Source: Chitinophaga sancti
GTDB taxonomy: Bacteria; Bacteroidota; Bacteroidia; Chitinophagales; Chitinophagaceae
DNA length: 64,000 nucleotides
Assembly (NCBI RefSeq): GCF_034424315.1
Contig: NZ_CP139972.1
Location: forward strand, 1,736,001-1,800,000
Direction: 5' to 3'
Shown here: positions 8,093-16,378 of the stretch, piece by piece
Layout of the letters: each line of letters starts with the position of its first letter
How positions within the stretch are numbered: the stretch's first letter is position 1
Notes under the pieces: generated by a model
Seen by the model: only the letters and a program-made list of their open reading frames with translations
What the model was told of the DNA's origin: nothing
Databases searched by the model: none
Program-made: the position numbers and the translations under genes

Positions 8093-9097
8093 TTAAAAAG
8101 CGGCTCTTGCTCCAGGCACCGCATCCAGTCCTACAAAATCCTGCGCCTGGTATTTATAATATGCTGTGATGGCAATCATAGCTGCATTGTCCGTACAATA
8201 TTCAAACTTCGGGATGTAGGTCTTCCAGCCGTACTTTTCACCATATTGCTGTAAAGCCGTTCTCAGTCCGGAGTTGGCACTCACCCCACCCGCAATACCA
8301 ATTTCTTTAATTCCCGTTTCCTTCGATGCCTTCTTCAGCTTATTCATAAGAATACTGACTATCCTGTGCTGGATAGACGCACAAATGTCCGCCATATTAT
8401 TTTGCACAAAATCCGGATCGGTTTTTTGTTTCTCCTGGAGGAAATAAAGGATGGAAGTCTTCAAGCCGCTAAAACTGAAATTCAGTTCCGGGATCTGTGG
8501 CTCCGGAAATTTGAACTTTTCCGGGTCTCCCTGTTTCGCATATTTATCAATCAAAGGTCCACCCGGATAAGGCAGGCCCAGTAATTTCGCACTTTTATCA
8601 AAAGCCTCGCCGGCAGCATCATCCAGGGTTTCACCAATCACCTTCATCTGCAATGGACTATCTACCCGCACGATCTGGGTATGACCACCAGATACCGTGA
8701 GACATAAGAACGGAAATGAAGGAATGGGATCTTCGATGAAATTGGCCAGTACGTGCGCCTGCATATGGTGAACAGCAATGAGTGGCTTGTTCAGTGCCAG
8801 TGCCAGTGACTTCGCAAAACAACTACCTACCAGCAGGGCACCGATCAGGCCGGGGGCCTGGGTAAATGCAATGGCATCCAGCTCCTCTTTCTTTATCCCT
8901 GCCTGTTTGAGGGCATAGTCCACCACCGGAACAATGTTTTCCTGGTGAGCACGGGAAGCCAGTTCAGGCACGACCCCACCATATTGCTCATGAATAGTTT
9001 GGTTAGCTATATAATTGGAAAGGATCTTTCCATCTACCAGCACAGATGCGCTGGTTTCATCACAAGACGACTCTATCGCGAGTATTTTTACTGACAT
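8093..9097 (-). CDS. tsaD: tRNA N6-adenosine threonylcarbamoyltransferase
   Basis: 334 residues, the usual TsaD length. With TsaB and TsaE it transfers the threonylcarbamoyl group to A37 of ANN-decoding tRNAs. Visible motifs are the ASKHA ATP-binding start ILAIESSCDETSASV, the metal-binding HHMQAH, GGHTQIV and the ATP-contact GIAGGVSANSGLR. The start is ATG 9097: the longer frame to 9187 runs through an upstream terminator, and the -7 element ends 5 nt before this ATG. No tsaB or tsaE is present in the window. Confidence 0.97.
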   Translation of the reverse strand: MSVKILAIESSCDETSASVLVDGKILSNYIANQTIHEQYGGVVPELASRAHQENIVPVVDYALKQAGIKKEELDAIAFTQAPGLIGALLVGSCFAKSLALALNKPLIAVHHMQAHVLANFIEDPIPSFPFLCLTVSGGHTQIVRVDSPLQMKVIGETLDDAAGEAFDKSAKLLGLPYPGGPLIDKYAKQGDPEKFKFPEPQIPELNFSFSGLKTSILYFLQEKQKTDPDFVQNNMADICASIQHRIVSILMNKLKKASKETGIKEIGIAGGVSANSGLRTALQQYGEKYGWKTYIPKFEYCTDNAAMIAITAYYKYQAQDFVGLDAVPGARAAF

Positions 9098-9102
9098 GGG
9101 TG

Positions 9103-9110
9103 CAAATTTA
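9103..9110 (-). promoter_or_regulatory. -7 element of tsaD (leaderless)
   Basis: TAAATTTG on the minus strand, followed by CACCC and the tsaD ATG. No clear TTG -33 box is present. Confidence 0.55.
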
Positions 9111-9143
9111 AATGAAAATCTGCTTATGCTTAAGGGAAAAGAA

Positions 9144-9174
9144 AAACCGCTTCTGCCTGCGACAGAAGCGGTTT
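9144..9174 (-). terminator. Intrinsic terminator of the MacB-type permease gene
   Basis: Stem AAACCGCTTCTG / CAGAAGCGGTTT with a 7-nt loop. On the minus strand it runs into TTTTTCTTTTCC. It separates the permease from the tsaD promoter. Confidence 0.8.
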
Positions 9175-9194
9175 CAATATTTTTCATTTTATCA

Positions 9195-10442
9195 TCAGGT
9201 ACTCCTGATTGCCACCACCGGGTCCAGCTTCGATGCTGAATATGCCGGTATAAACCCGGCTATAATCCCTACCACCGTACTCACACTCAATCCTACCATA
9301 ATATTCTTAAACGTCAGCGCCACCGGGAATACCCCCGTGCTATTGATCAATATTGTGATGATATACACCAATAGCAGGCCCAATCCACCTCCCACCAGGC
9401 ACAACATGATGGCCTCCAGCAGGAATTCCATCAATATGACCTTCTTCCGTGCACCAATCGCCTTTTTCAGGCCAATAATATTCGTTCTTTCCTTCACCGT
9501 CACAAACATAATATTGGCAATCCCAAATCCACCCACTATCAGGGCAAACATAGCAATCACCACCCCACCCAGGTTCACCTTCGCAAATACGGACTCCAGG
9601 TTCTGGGATATCGACGTGATCTCATTCAGTGAAAAATCATCATCTTCCGTAGGCCGCAATCTGCGGATAGCCCGCATTACCCCCGTCAGCTCATCCATCA
9701 TTTCCTTCACAGAAACGTTCGACTTTGCCTTCACAATGATAAAAGGATCCCCATATTTCCGCTCATCGACCACCGTTCTACCAAAGGCATAAGGCACCAT
9801 GACCGTATTATCATAGTTAATGGCATCCATCCCGGCACCTTTTTTCTTCAGCACGCCAACCACCTTTACAGGTCTGCCAGCTATGCGGATCACCTTGCCC
9901 AATGCCGCCTCCGGACTACCAAACATTCCATCCCAGATATTTCCTCCCAGAATGGCTACATTGGCCCCGTCATTCTCCTTGCCGGCAAAAAAACGCCCGC
10001 CAATGATCTTCAGCGACTGAATTTTAATGTAATCTTCCGTCACGGGCAGGAATTCTACCCCTTCCATAGACTCCCCTTTATAATCAAGTCTTTTATTGCC
10101 GGAAGAAAACGCAAACGCCGAATATTCGACCGTATGGGTTCTTTCCATTATATAACGCAATTCCTTGTATTCCGGCTGCGGACGGTTCACAAATTTCCAC
10201 CACGGCATATCCGGACCTCCACCCCATGGCCATTTCTGGATGAATATCACATCAGAGCCCAGGGCTTCCATCCCTTTGCGGATATTATTTTCCAGGCTAT
10301 TGGTAGCAGTAAAAACGGTGATGATACAGAATATACCTATAGTGATACCTAAGAGGGATAAAAATGTACGGAGCTTGTTCATTCTAAGCTCCTGGGCTGC
10401 CATTTTCAGGCTACTCCATAATATTTTAATCGTGGCAATCAT
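9195..10442 (-). CDS. MacB-like ABC transporter permease (FtsX fold)
   Basis: 415 residues. The N-terminal segment KLRTFLSLLGITIGIFCIIT is the first membrane helix. It is followed by a large periplasmic MacB_PCD domain (EALGSDVIFIQKWPW to EMMDELTGVM). Three C-terminal helices carry the FtsX signature, including IGLKKAIGARKKVILMEF. Such permeases work with a MacB-type ATPase in mechanotransmission or export of lipoproteins, peptides or drugs. No ATPase or MacA-like adaptor is adjacent, so the partner is encoded elsewhere. ATG 10442 is chosen because it starts just before helix 1 and lies 21 nt downstream of a -7 element. It is divergent from prfC. Confidence 0.9.
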   Translation of the reverse strand: MIATIKILWSSLKMAAQELRMNKLRTFLSLLGITIGIFCIITVFTATNSLENNIRKGMEALGSDVIFIQKWPWGGGPDMPWWKFVNRPQPEYKELRYIMERTHTVEYSAFAFSSGNKRLDYKGESMEGVEFLPVTEDYIKIQSLKIIGGRFFAGKENDGANVAILGGNIWDGMFGSPEAALGKVIRIAGRPVKVVGVLKKKGAGMDAINYDNTVMVPYAFGRTVVDERKYGDPFIIVKAKSNVSVKEMMDELTGVMRAIRRLRPTEDDDFSLNEITSISQNLESVFAKVNLGGVVIAMFALIVGGFGIANIMFVTVKERTNIIGLKKAIGARKKVILMEFLLEAIMLCLVGGGLGLLLVYIITILINSTGVFPVALTFKNIMVGLSVSTVVGIIAGFIPAYSASKLDPVVAIRST

Positions 10443-10463
10443 AGCGTTGTGGCAATCATTGAT

Positions 10464-10471
10464 CAAATGTA
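10464..10471 (-). promoter_or_regulatory. -7 element of the MacB-like permease gene
   Basis: TACATTTG on the minus strand, 21 nt before ATG 10442, in the 107-bp divergent region shared with prfC. Confidence 0.5.
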
Positions 10472-10517
10472 AAGTAATGATAAATTGTGAGATTACATCC
10501 ATTTCACAATTCATTCG

Positions 10518-10525
10518 TACCTTTG
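10518..10525 (+). promoter_or_regulatory. -7 element of prfC
   Basis: TACCTTTG, 24 nt before the prfC ATG. It rules out the longer upstream frame as the start. Confidence 0.55.
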
Positions 10526-10549
10526 CACACATTTTTGGTACAAACGCAT

Positions 10550-12133
10550 ATGAAGTACGCAAGCGAAATCAATAAACGAAAGACATTTGCTATTATAGCC
10601 CACCCGGATGCCGGTAAGACCACCCTGACTGAAAAGTTCCTGCTTTTCGGGGGTGCTATCCAGACTGCGGGTGCCGTAAAGTCTAACAAGATCAAGAAGC
10701 ATACGACCTCCGACTTTATGGAAATCGAACGGCAGCGTGGTATCTCCGTCGCTACCTCCGTGATGACTTTCGAGTATCGGGATATGCTGGTGAACCTGCT
10801 CGATACCCCGGGTCACAAGGACTTCGCGGAAGATACCTACCGTACCCTTACGGCAGTAGACAGCGTTGTGCTGGTAATCGACTGCGTAAAGGGGGTGGAA
10901 GAGCAGACCGAAAGGCTGATGGAAGTATGTCGCATGCGCGATACCCCGGTGATCATCTTTGTCAATAAGATGGACCGTGATGGTAAAAATCCATTTGACC
11001 TGCTCGATGAACTGGAAGAGAAACTGAATATCAGGGTACGTCCCTTGAGCTGGCCGATCAATGGCGGTACGGATTTCAAGGGGGTGTATAACCTGTATAA
11101 CAAGAGCTTTGTATCCTTTGCGCCTAACAAGAAGGCAACGGATGATGATATTGTGCCGCTGGCGGACCTGAGCAGTGATTTTGTCGATAAGAACTTCAAT
11201 GCTACAGATGCTGCACAGCTGCGGAATGATGTGGAACTGATTGAGGGTGTGTATGATACCTTTGAGAATACAGAGTATTTGCAGGGCAAAATGGCACCGG
11301 TGTTCTTTGGTAGTGCGGTGAACAACTTCGGGGTAAAGGATATGCTGGATACCTTCGTGGAGATTGCGCCTACGCCAAAAGATCGTGAGGCAAGTACACG
11401 CATGGTACCGGTGGCGGATGATAAATTCAGTGGATTTATCTTTAAAATTCACGCGAACCTCGATCCAAGGCACCGTGATCGTATCGCGTTTTTACGAGTG
11501 TGTTCCGGTAAATTTGAGCGGAATAAATTTTATCACCATGTGAGATTGGATAAGGATGTACGTTTTAACAACCCTTATACCTTCCTGGCCCGTGAGAAAA
11601 ATATAGTGGATGATGCGTTTCCGGGTGATGTGGTAGGTTTGTTTGATACGGGGAATTTTAAGATTGGAGATACGATTACAGAGGGTGAGAACTTCTATTT
11701 TACAGGGATTCCAAGCTTCTCTCCTGAATTGTTTAAGGAGGTGGTGAATAAGGATCCGATGAAGACGAAGCAGCTGGAAAAAGGCCTGAGGCAGTTGACA
11801 GATGAGGGTGTGGCGCAGTTGTTTACGCAGCATAACGGGAACAGGAAGATTATTGGTTGTGTGGGAGATCTGCAGTTTGAAGTGATCCAGTATAGGTTGT
11901 TGCACGAGTATGGGGCGTCTTGTATGTTTAATACTTTGCCGTTTTATAAGGCGTGCTGGATTACGGGTGAGAAGACGAAGGTAGAAGAGTTTATCCGTTT
12001 TAAAGGGGCTAATGTAGTAGAGGATAAGGATGGGCACCTGGTGTACCTGGCGCAATCTGAGTGGTATTTAAATACGGAGAGAACGAATAATCCGGCGATA
12101 GAGTTCCATTTTACTTCTGAAATACATAAATAG
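10550..12133 (+). CDS. prfC: Peptide chain release factor 3
   Basis: 527 residues, the usual RF3 length. A translational GTPase that recycles RF1 and RF2 from the ribosome after termination. G1 is [13 protein letters not shown], the switch I region is [17 protein letters not shown]3 is [18 protein letters not shown] and G4 is FVNKMDRDG. The C-terminal part includes the RF3-specific [21 protein letters not shown] 10550 gives the standard [20 protein letters not shown] start. A strong terminator follows the stop. Confidence 0.97.
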   Translation: MKYASEINKRKTFAIIAHPDAGKTTLTEKFLLFGGAIQTAGAVKSNKIKKHTTSDFMEIERQRGISVATSVMTFEYRDMLVNLLDTPGHKDFAEDTYRTLTAVDSVVLVIDCVKGVEEQTERLMEVCRMRDTPVIIFVNKMDRDGKNPFDLLDELEEKLNIRVRPLSWPINGGTDFKGVYNLYNKSFVSFAPNKKATDDDIVPLADLSSDFVDKNFNATDAAQLRNDVELIEGVYDTFENTEYLQGKMAPVFFGSAVNNFGVKDMLDTFVEIAPTPKDREASTRMVPVADDKFSGFIFKIHANLDPRHRDRIAFLRVCSGKFERNKFYHHVRLDKDVRFNNPYTFLAREKNIVDDAFPGDVVGLFDTGNFKIGDTITEGENFYFTGIPSFSPELFKEVVNKDPMKTKQLEKGLRQLTDEGVAQLFTQHNGNRKIIGCVGDLQFEVIQYRLLHEYGASCMFNTLPFYKACWITGEKTKVEEFIRFKGANVVEDKDGHLVYLAQSEWYLNTERTNNPAIEFHFTSEIHK

Positions 12134-12134
12134 C

Positions 12135-12174
12135 AAAAATATGGGTGAGGGCAAAACCCTCACCCATATTTTTT
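12135..12174 (+). terminator. prfC terminator
   Basis: Stem ATGGGTGAGGG (12141-12151) / CCCTCACCCAT (12157-12167), extended by an A-run upstream and a T-run downstream. It could work in both directions. Confidence 0.85.
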
Positions 12175-12178
12175 GAGT

Positions 12179-12221
12179 GCGGGATTAATTCCTGGATGCT
12201 TCACCCAGGAATTAATCCCGC
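12179..12221. terminator. Second hairpin in the prfC / DUF6265 convergent gap
   Basis: 17-bp perfect stem: arms 12179-12195 (starting GCGGGATTAATTCC) and 12205-12221, 9-nt loop. There is no U-tract on either side. It sits 17 nt past the 3' end of the opposing gene. Confidence 0.55.
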
Positions 12222-12238
12222 AAATTAAGTGCAAATAA

Positions 12239-12727
12239 CTATTTCCTTTTATACTCCAATATAATCTCACTAAACGTCTTCTCCTTCACCCCTTTAAAAT
12301 GCACATCCAGCTCATCCTCTTTCTTCCACTTATATACAATCTTCTGGGGGTAATCACAGGCCGGGTTCTCCGCCACAAAGCCATTGCTTTGTAACACCGT
12401 CACCTTAAACGGCACTGGTTTGCCGCTCTTCGGATCTGCCACCGCAGCAATTGTAAACACCAGCTCATTCCCACTCCTCACCAACTGCATATTATCCATC
12501 TCCACGCTATCTCTACCGGTTATACGATGTGTCTTCCCTTCCCAGGTATGATCATCTTTCTTCACCCACAACTCTGTAAAAGTACTGTGCTTCGTCGGCA
12601 TCCGCCAATACCCGAGAATATGATCCACATACTTAAAGTCGGCCGGCTTTACCTGTGCAAAGCTGTTCGTGCAAAGGATGCAGAACAGCAGCAGGCAACT
12701 ACTGTGGTACCACAGCTTCTTCCCCAT
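12239..12727 (-). CDS. Exported DUF6265-like protein
   Basis: 162 residues. The signal peptide is LWYHSSCLLLFCILCTNSFAQ. The mature part has the pattern of DUF6265 (lipocalin-like beta sheet): an early GYWRMPTKHSTFTELWVKKD with HTWEGKTHRITGRDSV, then DNMQLVRSGNELVFTIAA. Its function is not known. The start overlaps the last 29 nt of ubiD, which is needed to keep the signal peptide. Translation is therefore probably coupled to ubiD, although no functional link is evident. Confidence 0.7.
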   Translation of the reverse strand: MGKKLWYHSSCLLLFCILCTNSFAQVKPADFKYVDHILGYWRMPTKHSTFTELWVKKDDHTWEGKTHRITGRDSVEMDNMQLVRSGNELVFTIAAVADPKSGKPVPFKVTVLQSNGFVAENPACDYPQKIVYKWKKEDELDVHFKGVKEKTFSEIILEYKRK

Positions 12728-14624
12728 ACATTTGTGGTTTATATTTCAACGAAGGCGATGGCAGGAAAGGACCAATATTCAATGAAGCCCATTTCTCATC
12801 CACTCTGCGGATTGTTTCATCATCAGCAACTACGATATTTGGCCAGTCACGCTCAAAACCATCCAGCAGCCTTGTTTTGAGGGTACCATCCATGCCTACC
12901 CCAGCCCATTCCTTTCCAGGCTGGCCTGCAACAGGATTACGTACTACAAAACTATCCCTTCTTGGATCCAGGTTATTACAGAAGCGCCACAGGGTAGTTG
13001 CCAGATCACTTACGTCTACAGTATGTTCTACAAAAATGATCATCTTGATGCCCAGCATTTCAGGCAGTGCATACAGTTGTTCATTCAGTTCTTTAACGTG
13101 TAGCGGACGTGCTTTTTGTACGGCCACAAACAGGCAAGGAATATCCATTGCCAGCAGGCTATCATTGATCCCTTTAATTTCGGGGAAACGTTTTTGCAGT
13201 TCTGCTTTATTGATAGCAGCGGGTTTGATGTCTCTTACATGACTATCCAGTAATTCTTCATCATACTTGGTCGTTGCGTCGATACACATCTTGCCACCAA
13301 AGCCCATTTTAGAGCAGGAGTGATCCAGTACATCCATCGGACCCTGGCTGAAATAGATGTCTGTAGCAGGATTCAGGTGCTTAAACATATACTGCGCCAG
13401 TGATTTATAATCACTGATAGTGGTATGCTGATCCGCTACCACCAGGATCTTATTGAACATCATCTGACCCGCGCCCCACATGGCGTTCATCACTTTCTGC
13501 GCCTGGCCCGGATATTCTTTCTTAATCTTGGAAATCACCAGGTTATGGAACACCCCTTCTACCGGCATTTCCATATCGATCATTTCAGGCACCATCGCCA
13601 TTTTGATCGGTGCCAGGAAGATACGTTCTGTAGCTTTACCCAGGTAAGCATCTTCCTGCGGAGGAATACCTACGATGGTAGCAGGATATACGGCATCTTT
13701 ACGATGGGTGATTGCAGTAACATGGAAACGGGGATACCAGTCTGCAAGGGAATAGTAACCGGTGTGGTCACCAAATGGCCCTTCCCAGATCAGGTCTTCT
13801 TCCGGATCTACATAACCTTCAATTACGAAGTCAGCATCAGCAGGTACTTCGATGTCTGGCTGGGAGATACATTTAACCAGTTCCACTTTCTGCTTGCGCA
13901 GAAAACCTGCCAGCATATATTCATCCACGTTTTCAGGCAGAGGAGCGGTAGCGGAATAAGTATATACAGGGTCACCACCGAGAACAACGGCTACCGGCAT
14001 GCGTTTTTTCAGCGCCTTGTATTCGTTGTAGTGTTTAGCGGAGACTTTGTGTTTATGCCAGTGCATACCGGTCATCTGGCCATCGAACACCTGCATACGG
14101 TACATGCCAACGTTGCGGATGCCGGTGTGCGGGTCTTTGGTGTGAATGACAGGGAGGGTGATGAACGGACCACCGTCTTTAGGCCAGCATTGGATCACCG
14201 GGATTTTGGAGAGGTCCGGGTGAGCCATCACCACTTCCTGGCAGGCGCCTTTGCCGCTGACTACTTTTGGCATCCAGCTGGCGAATTGACCAAGTTTAGG
14301 GAGCATGGCGAGTTTATCGAGAATGCCTTCTTTCGGTTTGGAAAGCATTTTGAAGAGGTCTTCGATTTGGTGGGCGATGTCGTCGAGTTCGTTGACACCC
14401 AGCGCCAGGCACATCCTTTTGAGGCTGCCCATGGAGTTCATGAGAACAGGGAAGTCGGTACCGGTGTTTTCAAAGAGGAGGGCTTTGCCGCCATCCGGAG
14501 ATTTGCTGATTCGGTCGGTGATTTCGGAGATTTCCAGGATTGGATCTACGAAGGTTTTGATGCGGACCAGTTCTCCGGCCTTTTCCAGTGTATCTATGAA
14601 GTGCTTTAAATTCTTATATGCCAT
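12699..14624 (-). CDS. UbiD family decarboxylase
   Basis: 641 residues, matching the long Bacteroidota form of UbiD (the E. coli protein is ~490). UbiD enzymes use prenylated FMN to decarboxylate aromatic or unsaturated acids. The long Bacteroidota members are usually annotated as menaquinone-biosynthesis decarboxylases. Recognisable parts are MAYKNLKHFIDTLEKAGELVRI, the segment GGPFITLPVIHTKDPHTGIR and the metal/prFMN region IWEGPFGDHTGYYSLADWYP. ATG 14624 is chosen because upstream frame runs through a perfect hairpin. No UbiX-type prenyltransferase lies in the window. Confidence 0.9.
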   Translation of the reverse strand: MAYKNLKHFIDTLEKAGELVRIKTFVDPILEISEITDRISKSPDGGKALLFENTGTDFPVLMNSMGSLKRMCLALGVNELDDIAHQIEDLFKMLSKPKEGILDKLAMLPKLGQFASWMPKVVSGKGACQEVVMAHPDLSKIPVIQCWPKDGGPFITLPVIHTKDPHTGIRNVGMYRMQVFDGQMTGMHWHKHKVSAKHYNEYKALKKRMPVAVVLGGDPVYTYSATAPLPENVDEYMLAGFLRKQKVELVKCISQPDIEVPADADFVIEGYVDPEEDLIWEGPFGDHTGYYSLADWYPRFHVTAITHRKDAVYPATIVGIPPQEDAYLGKATERIFLAPIKMAMVPEMIDMEMPVEGVFHNLVISKIKKEYPGQAQKVMNAMWGAGQMMFNKILVVADQHTTISDYKSLAQYMFKHLNPATDIYFSQGPMDVLDHSCSKMGFGGKMCIDATTKYDEELLDSHVRDIKPAAINKAELQKRFPEIKGINDSLLAMDIPCLFVAVQKARPLHVKELNEQLYALPEMLGIKMIIFVEHTVDVSDLATTLWRFCNNLDPRRDSFVVRNPVAGQPGKEWAGVGMDGTLKTRLLDGFERDWPNIVVADDETIRRVDEKWASLNIGPFLPSPSLKYKPQMYGEEAVVPQ

Positions 14625-14657
14625 ACGGATCTTCGAAAATTTGTACGAAGATAACAC

Positions 14658-14698
14658 CAAAATAAATGGTTTTACCCCTGGTAAAACCATTTATTTTG
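14658..14698. repeat. Perfect inverted repeat upstream of ubiD
   Basis: 19-nt arms starting CAAAATAAATGG and ending CCATTTATTTTG around a 3-nt loop (CCT), 34 nt before the ubiD ATG. It could be a 5' UTR hairpin, an operator or an old terminator. Confidence 0.6.
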
Positions 14699-14859
14699 AT
14701 AGCGATGACGCAGTGGGGAGCCCCGGCAAAACGCTCCCCCAAAAAACCAAACACTCCACCCCAGCCTAACCATTTAATTCCAATAACGACAACACAATCG
14801 GGCCCAAGCAAAACACTCCCCAAAAACCCAACACTTCCCCAGCCTAACCATCTATTCCA
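14698..14859. repeat. Two imperfect ~80-bp direct repeats, C-rich
   Basis: Copies at about 14698-14781 and 14782-14859 share the blocks AAAACRCTCCCC, CCAAACACTCC/CCCAACACTTCC and CAGCCTAACCAT. I see no gene in this 14625-15003 gap. Confidence 0.6.
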
Positions 14860-14902
14860 ATCCCACCATCCCACAAAGACTTCACCCCGAAATCATATCA
14901 AC

Positions 14903-14939
14903 AAAAAAAGACGCTCCAACCTAAGGTCAAAGCGTCTTT
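14903..14939 (-). terminator. Terminator of the 15004-15327 gene
   Basis: Arms AAAGACGCT (14907-14915) and AGCGTCTTT (14931-14939). Read on the minus strand, the stem is followed by a run of seven T. Confidence 0.75.
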
Positions 14940-15003
14940 CGGGGGCAGCTGGCCTGTGGCCACCTAAAACTCAATTCAATCTCCCCATTTAATAATATAC
15001 TGG

Positions 15004-15327
15004 TTATAAGCTAATATTTGCATTAATCACCACTCTAGGTCTCTTCACATATACAACTTCCTGTGCAGGCGGTGGCGCTGGTGCATAAACAACTACTGGT
15101 GCAGGTGCAGGCGCACAAACTGCTACCGGTGCCGGTACTGGTACCATTACTCTTGCACCTGGGCGGCAATCATAATAAGCACCGCGATAACTTTTGTTGC
15201 AATCCTCCCAACGGCCAGCATGAACGCGATACCCTCTTTCATATCCATTTCCACGATGTCCATTCTGTGCCTCTGCACCTACTACGGCTCCTCCTATCAG
15301 CATCATCATTAATACTATCTGTTTCAT
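15004..15327 (-). CDS. Small exported Pro/Ala/Val-rich protein
   Basis: 107 residues; not a family I can name. The signal peptide is IVLMMMLIGGAVVGAEAQ. The mature part starts with an Arg/Gly/Tyr-rich stretch (HRGNGYERGYRVHAGRW) with two Cys (EDCNKSYRGAYYDCRPG). A proline repeat follows (VPVPAPVAVCAPAPAPVV) and the protein ends VVINANISL. It lies 61 nt downstream of a second small exported protein on the same strand that also ends in a short beta-strand-like tail. The two may be related surface proteins. Function unknown. Confidence 0.65.
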   Translation of the reverse strand: MKQIVLMMMLIGGAVVGAEAQNGHRGNGYERGYRVHAGRWEDCNKSYRGAYYDCRPGARVMVPVPAPVAVCAPAPAPVVVYAPAPPPAQEVVYVKRPRVVINANISL

Positions 15328-15388
15328 ACTGTATGATTTAGTTTTTGGTAAAATTGATTGGAATTAAATTATAGGAATTAATATATAC

Positions 15389-15670
15389 TTAAACGTTAAA
15401 AGTCACATCTAAAGTGTGTGCCGGGGCTACATAACTATACACATGGTGGTGATAACGATGTGGCCTTGGGCGCGGTCTGTGCGGCCGGTGATGCCAGTGG
15501 TGATGATGTATCACCCTGTGATGCGGATGCGGCGGCAAAGGAGGACGCGGTGGCAAAGGAGGATGCGGCGGTAAGTGCAGATGATGCGGATGCGGTGGCC
15601 TTGGTGGCTGTGCATTCGATACAACGAACCCTCCTAATATAAATAAGATGATGAATAATATCTTTTTCAT
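15389..15670 (-). CDS. Small exported His/Pro/Arg-rich protein
   Basis: 93 residues. The signal peptide is ILFIILFILGGFVVSNAQ. Nearly all of the mature protein is His, Pro and Arg (PHPHHLHLPPHPPLPPRPP, then HHRVIHHHHWHHRPHRP), ending APAHTLDVTFNV. Histidine clusters like this can bind Zn, Ni or Cu, but nothing else supports a metal role and no metal transporter is adjacent. The Pro-rich part suggests an extended chain. It may be co-transcribed with the 15004-15327 gene. Low complexity makes homology assignment unreliable. Confidence 0.6.
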   Translation of the reverse strand: MKKILFIILFILGGFVVSNAQPPRPPHPHHLHLPPHPPLPPRPPLPPHPHHRVIHHHHWHHRPHRPRPRPHRYHHHVYSYVAPAHTLDVTFNV

Positions 15671-15783
15671 GATCCTACGGATTTAGTAAAAAAATTAGAG
15701 TCAGGCGATTCGGATCTTCATGAGGAGAGTGGTAACAAATTATATAAACAGGGAGGAAAAGCATACAACCATCACAGTGCTTC

Positions 15784-16025
15784 TTATTCTTTACTCTCTT
15801 CGCGATTTCTGAATTCGACTATCTCAATGATCAGTTGCATATCGCTTTCTCTTTTTCCTGTTTGATTATGAAATTTCAAGAAGTATGCCAAAAACCAAAT
15901 TCCCTGAAGATCGTTGACCAGCACCAACTTACACTTACTAAATCTTTAAGGAGCTTCAATTTTTGTGTTTCGTTTAGCGACGACATGGTCCAGTTCGTCC
16001 ACTAATTTGTTGTACAGGTTTAGTT
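15784..16025 (-). pseudogene. Possible gene relic with an internal stop
   Basis: On the minus strand one frame reads NLYNKLVDELDHVVAKRN, then a TAA stop, then FSKCKLVLVNDLQGIWFLAY and on to FRNREESKE and a second stop. The composition looks protein-like and the frame does not change across the stop, but I do not recognise a family. It could also be chance. Otherwise I see no gene in 15671-16020. Confidence 0.22.
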
Positions 16026-16316
16026 GTTAGTGTCTTTGAATAACATTTGGTGTATTTGAATAAAAGTTTTGTGTCCTGGGTAAATCGCTGGTGTCAGTAA
16101 AATTCTGGTCTCATTTGAAAATCTCTATTCTCTATTGAATAGCGCTGGCCTCACTGGAAGATCTCTGGCCTCAATTTAAAGTCTCTGCTATATTCGAGAA
16201 TCTCTATTCGCTATCGAATGGCGCTATACTCACTGAAACATTTCTGGCCTCTATCGAATGTCTCTGCTATATTCGAAAATCTCTATTCTCTATCGAATGG
16301 TTTTGGTCTCACCCGA
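16020..16316. repeat. Degenerate ~20-bp minisatellite with 79-bp higher-order repeat
   Basis: About 14 units of 19-21 bp, most ending in a TNGA or TCGA-like tetrad, with a consensus near AATCTCTGGTCTCTATCGA. Units 16119-16197 and 16198-16276 form two 79-bp blocks of four units in the same order. A third block starts at 16277. The unit length is not a multiple of three and frames are interrupted, so it is not coding. Confidence 0.85.
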
Positions 16317-16378
16317 ATGAGTTTAAAATACAATATTTTTCAATTTCCACTGCAAAATTTTTCTTCCAGCCCTGCCCA

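Noticed and set aside
10511..11473. Open frame of 320 codons on the minus strand opposite prfC
   Set aside because: Shadow of prfC; no domain, and its sequence is the reverse of conserved GTPase motifs.
13425..14609. Open frame of 394 codons on the plus strand opposite ubiD
   Set aside because: It lies wholly inside the well-supported ubiD gene and has a low-complexity His/Phe/Asp-rich composition typical of antisense frames in such genes.
14614..14874. Trp/Gly-rich frame on the minus strand
   Set aside because: Arises from the C-rich direct repeats and the hairpin upstream of ubiD; two repeated halves mirror the DNA repeats.
16020..16316. CRISPR array
   Set aside because: Units are contiguous and degenerate, with no unique spacers and no cas genes nearby.
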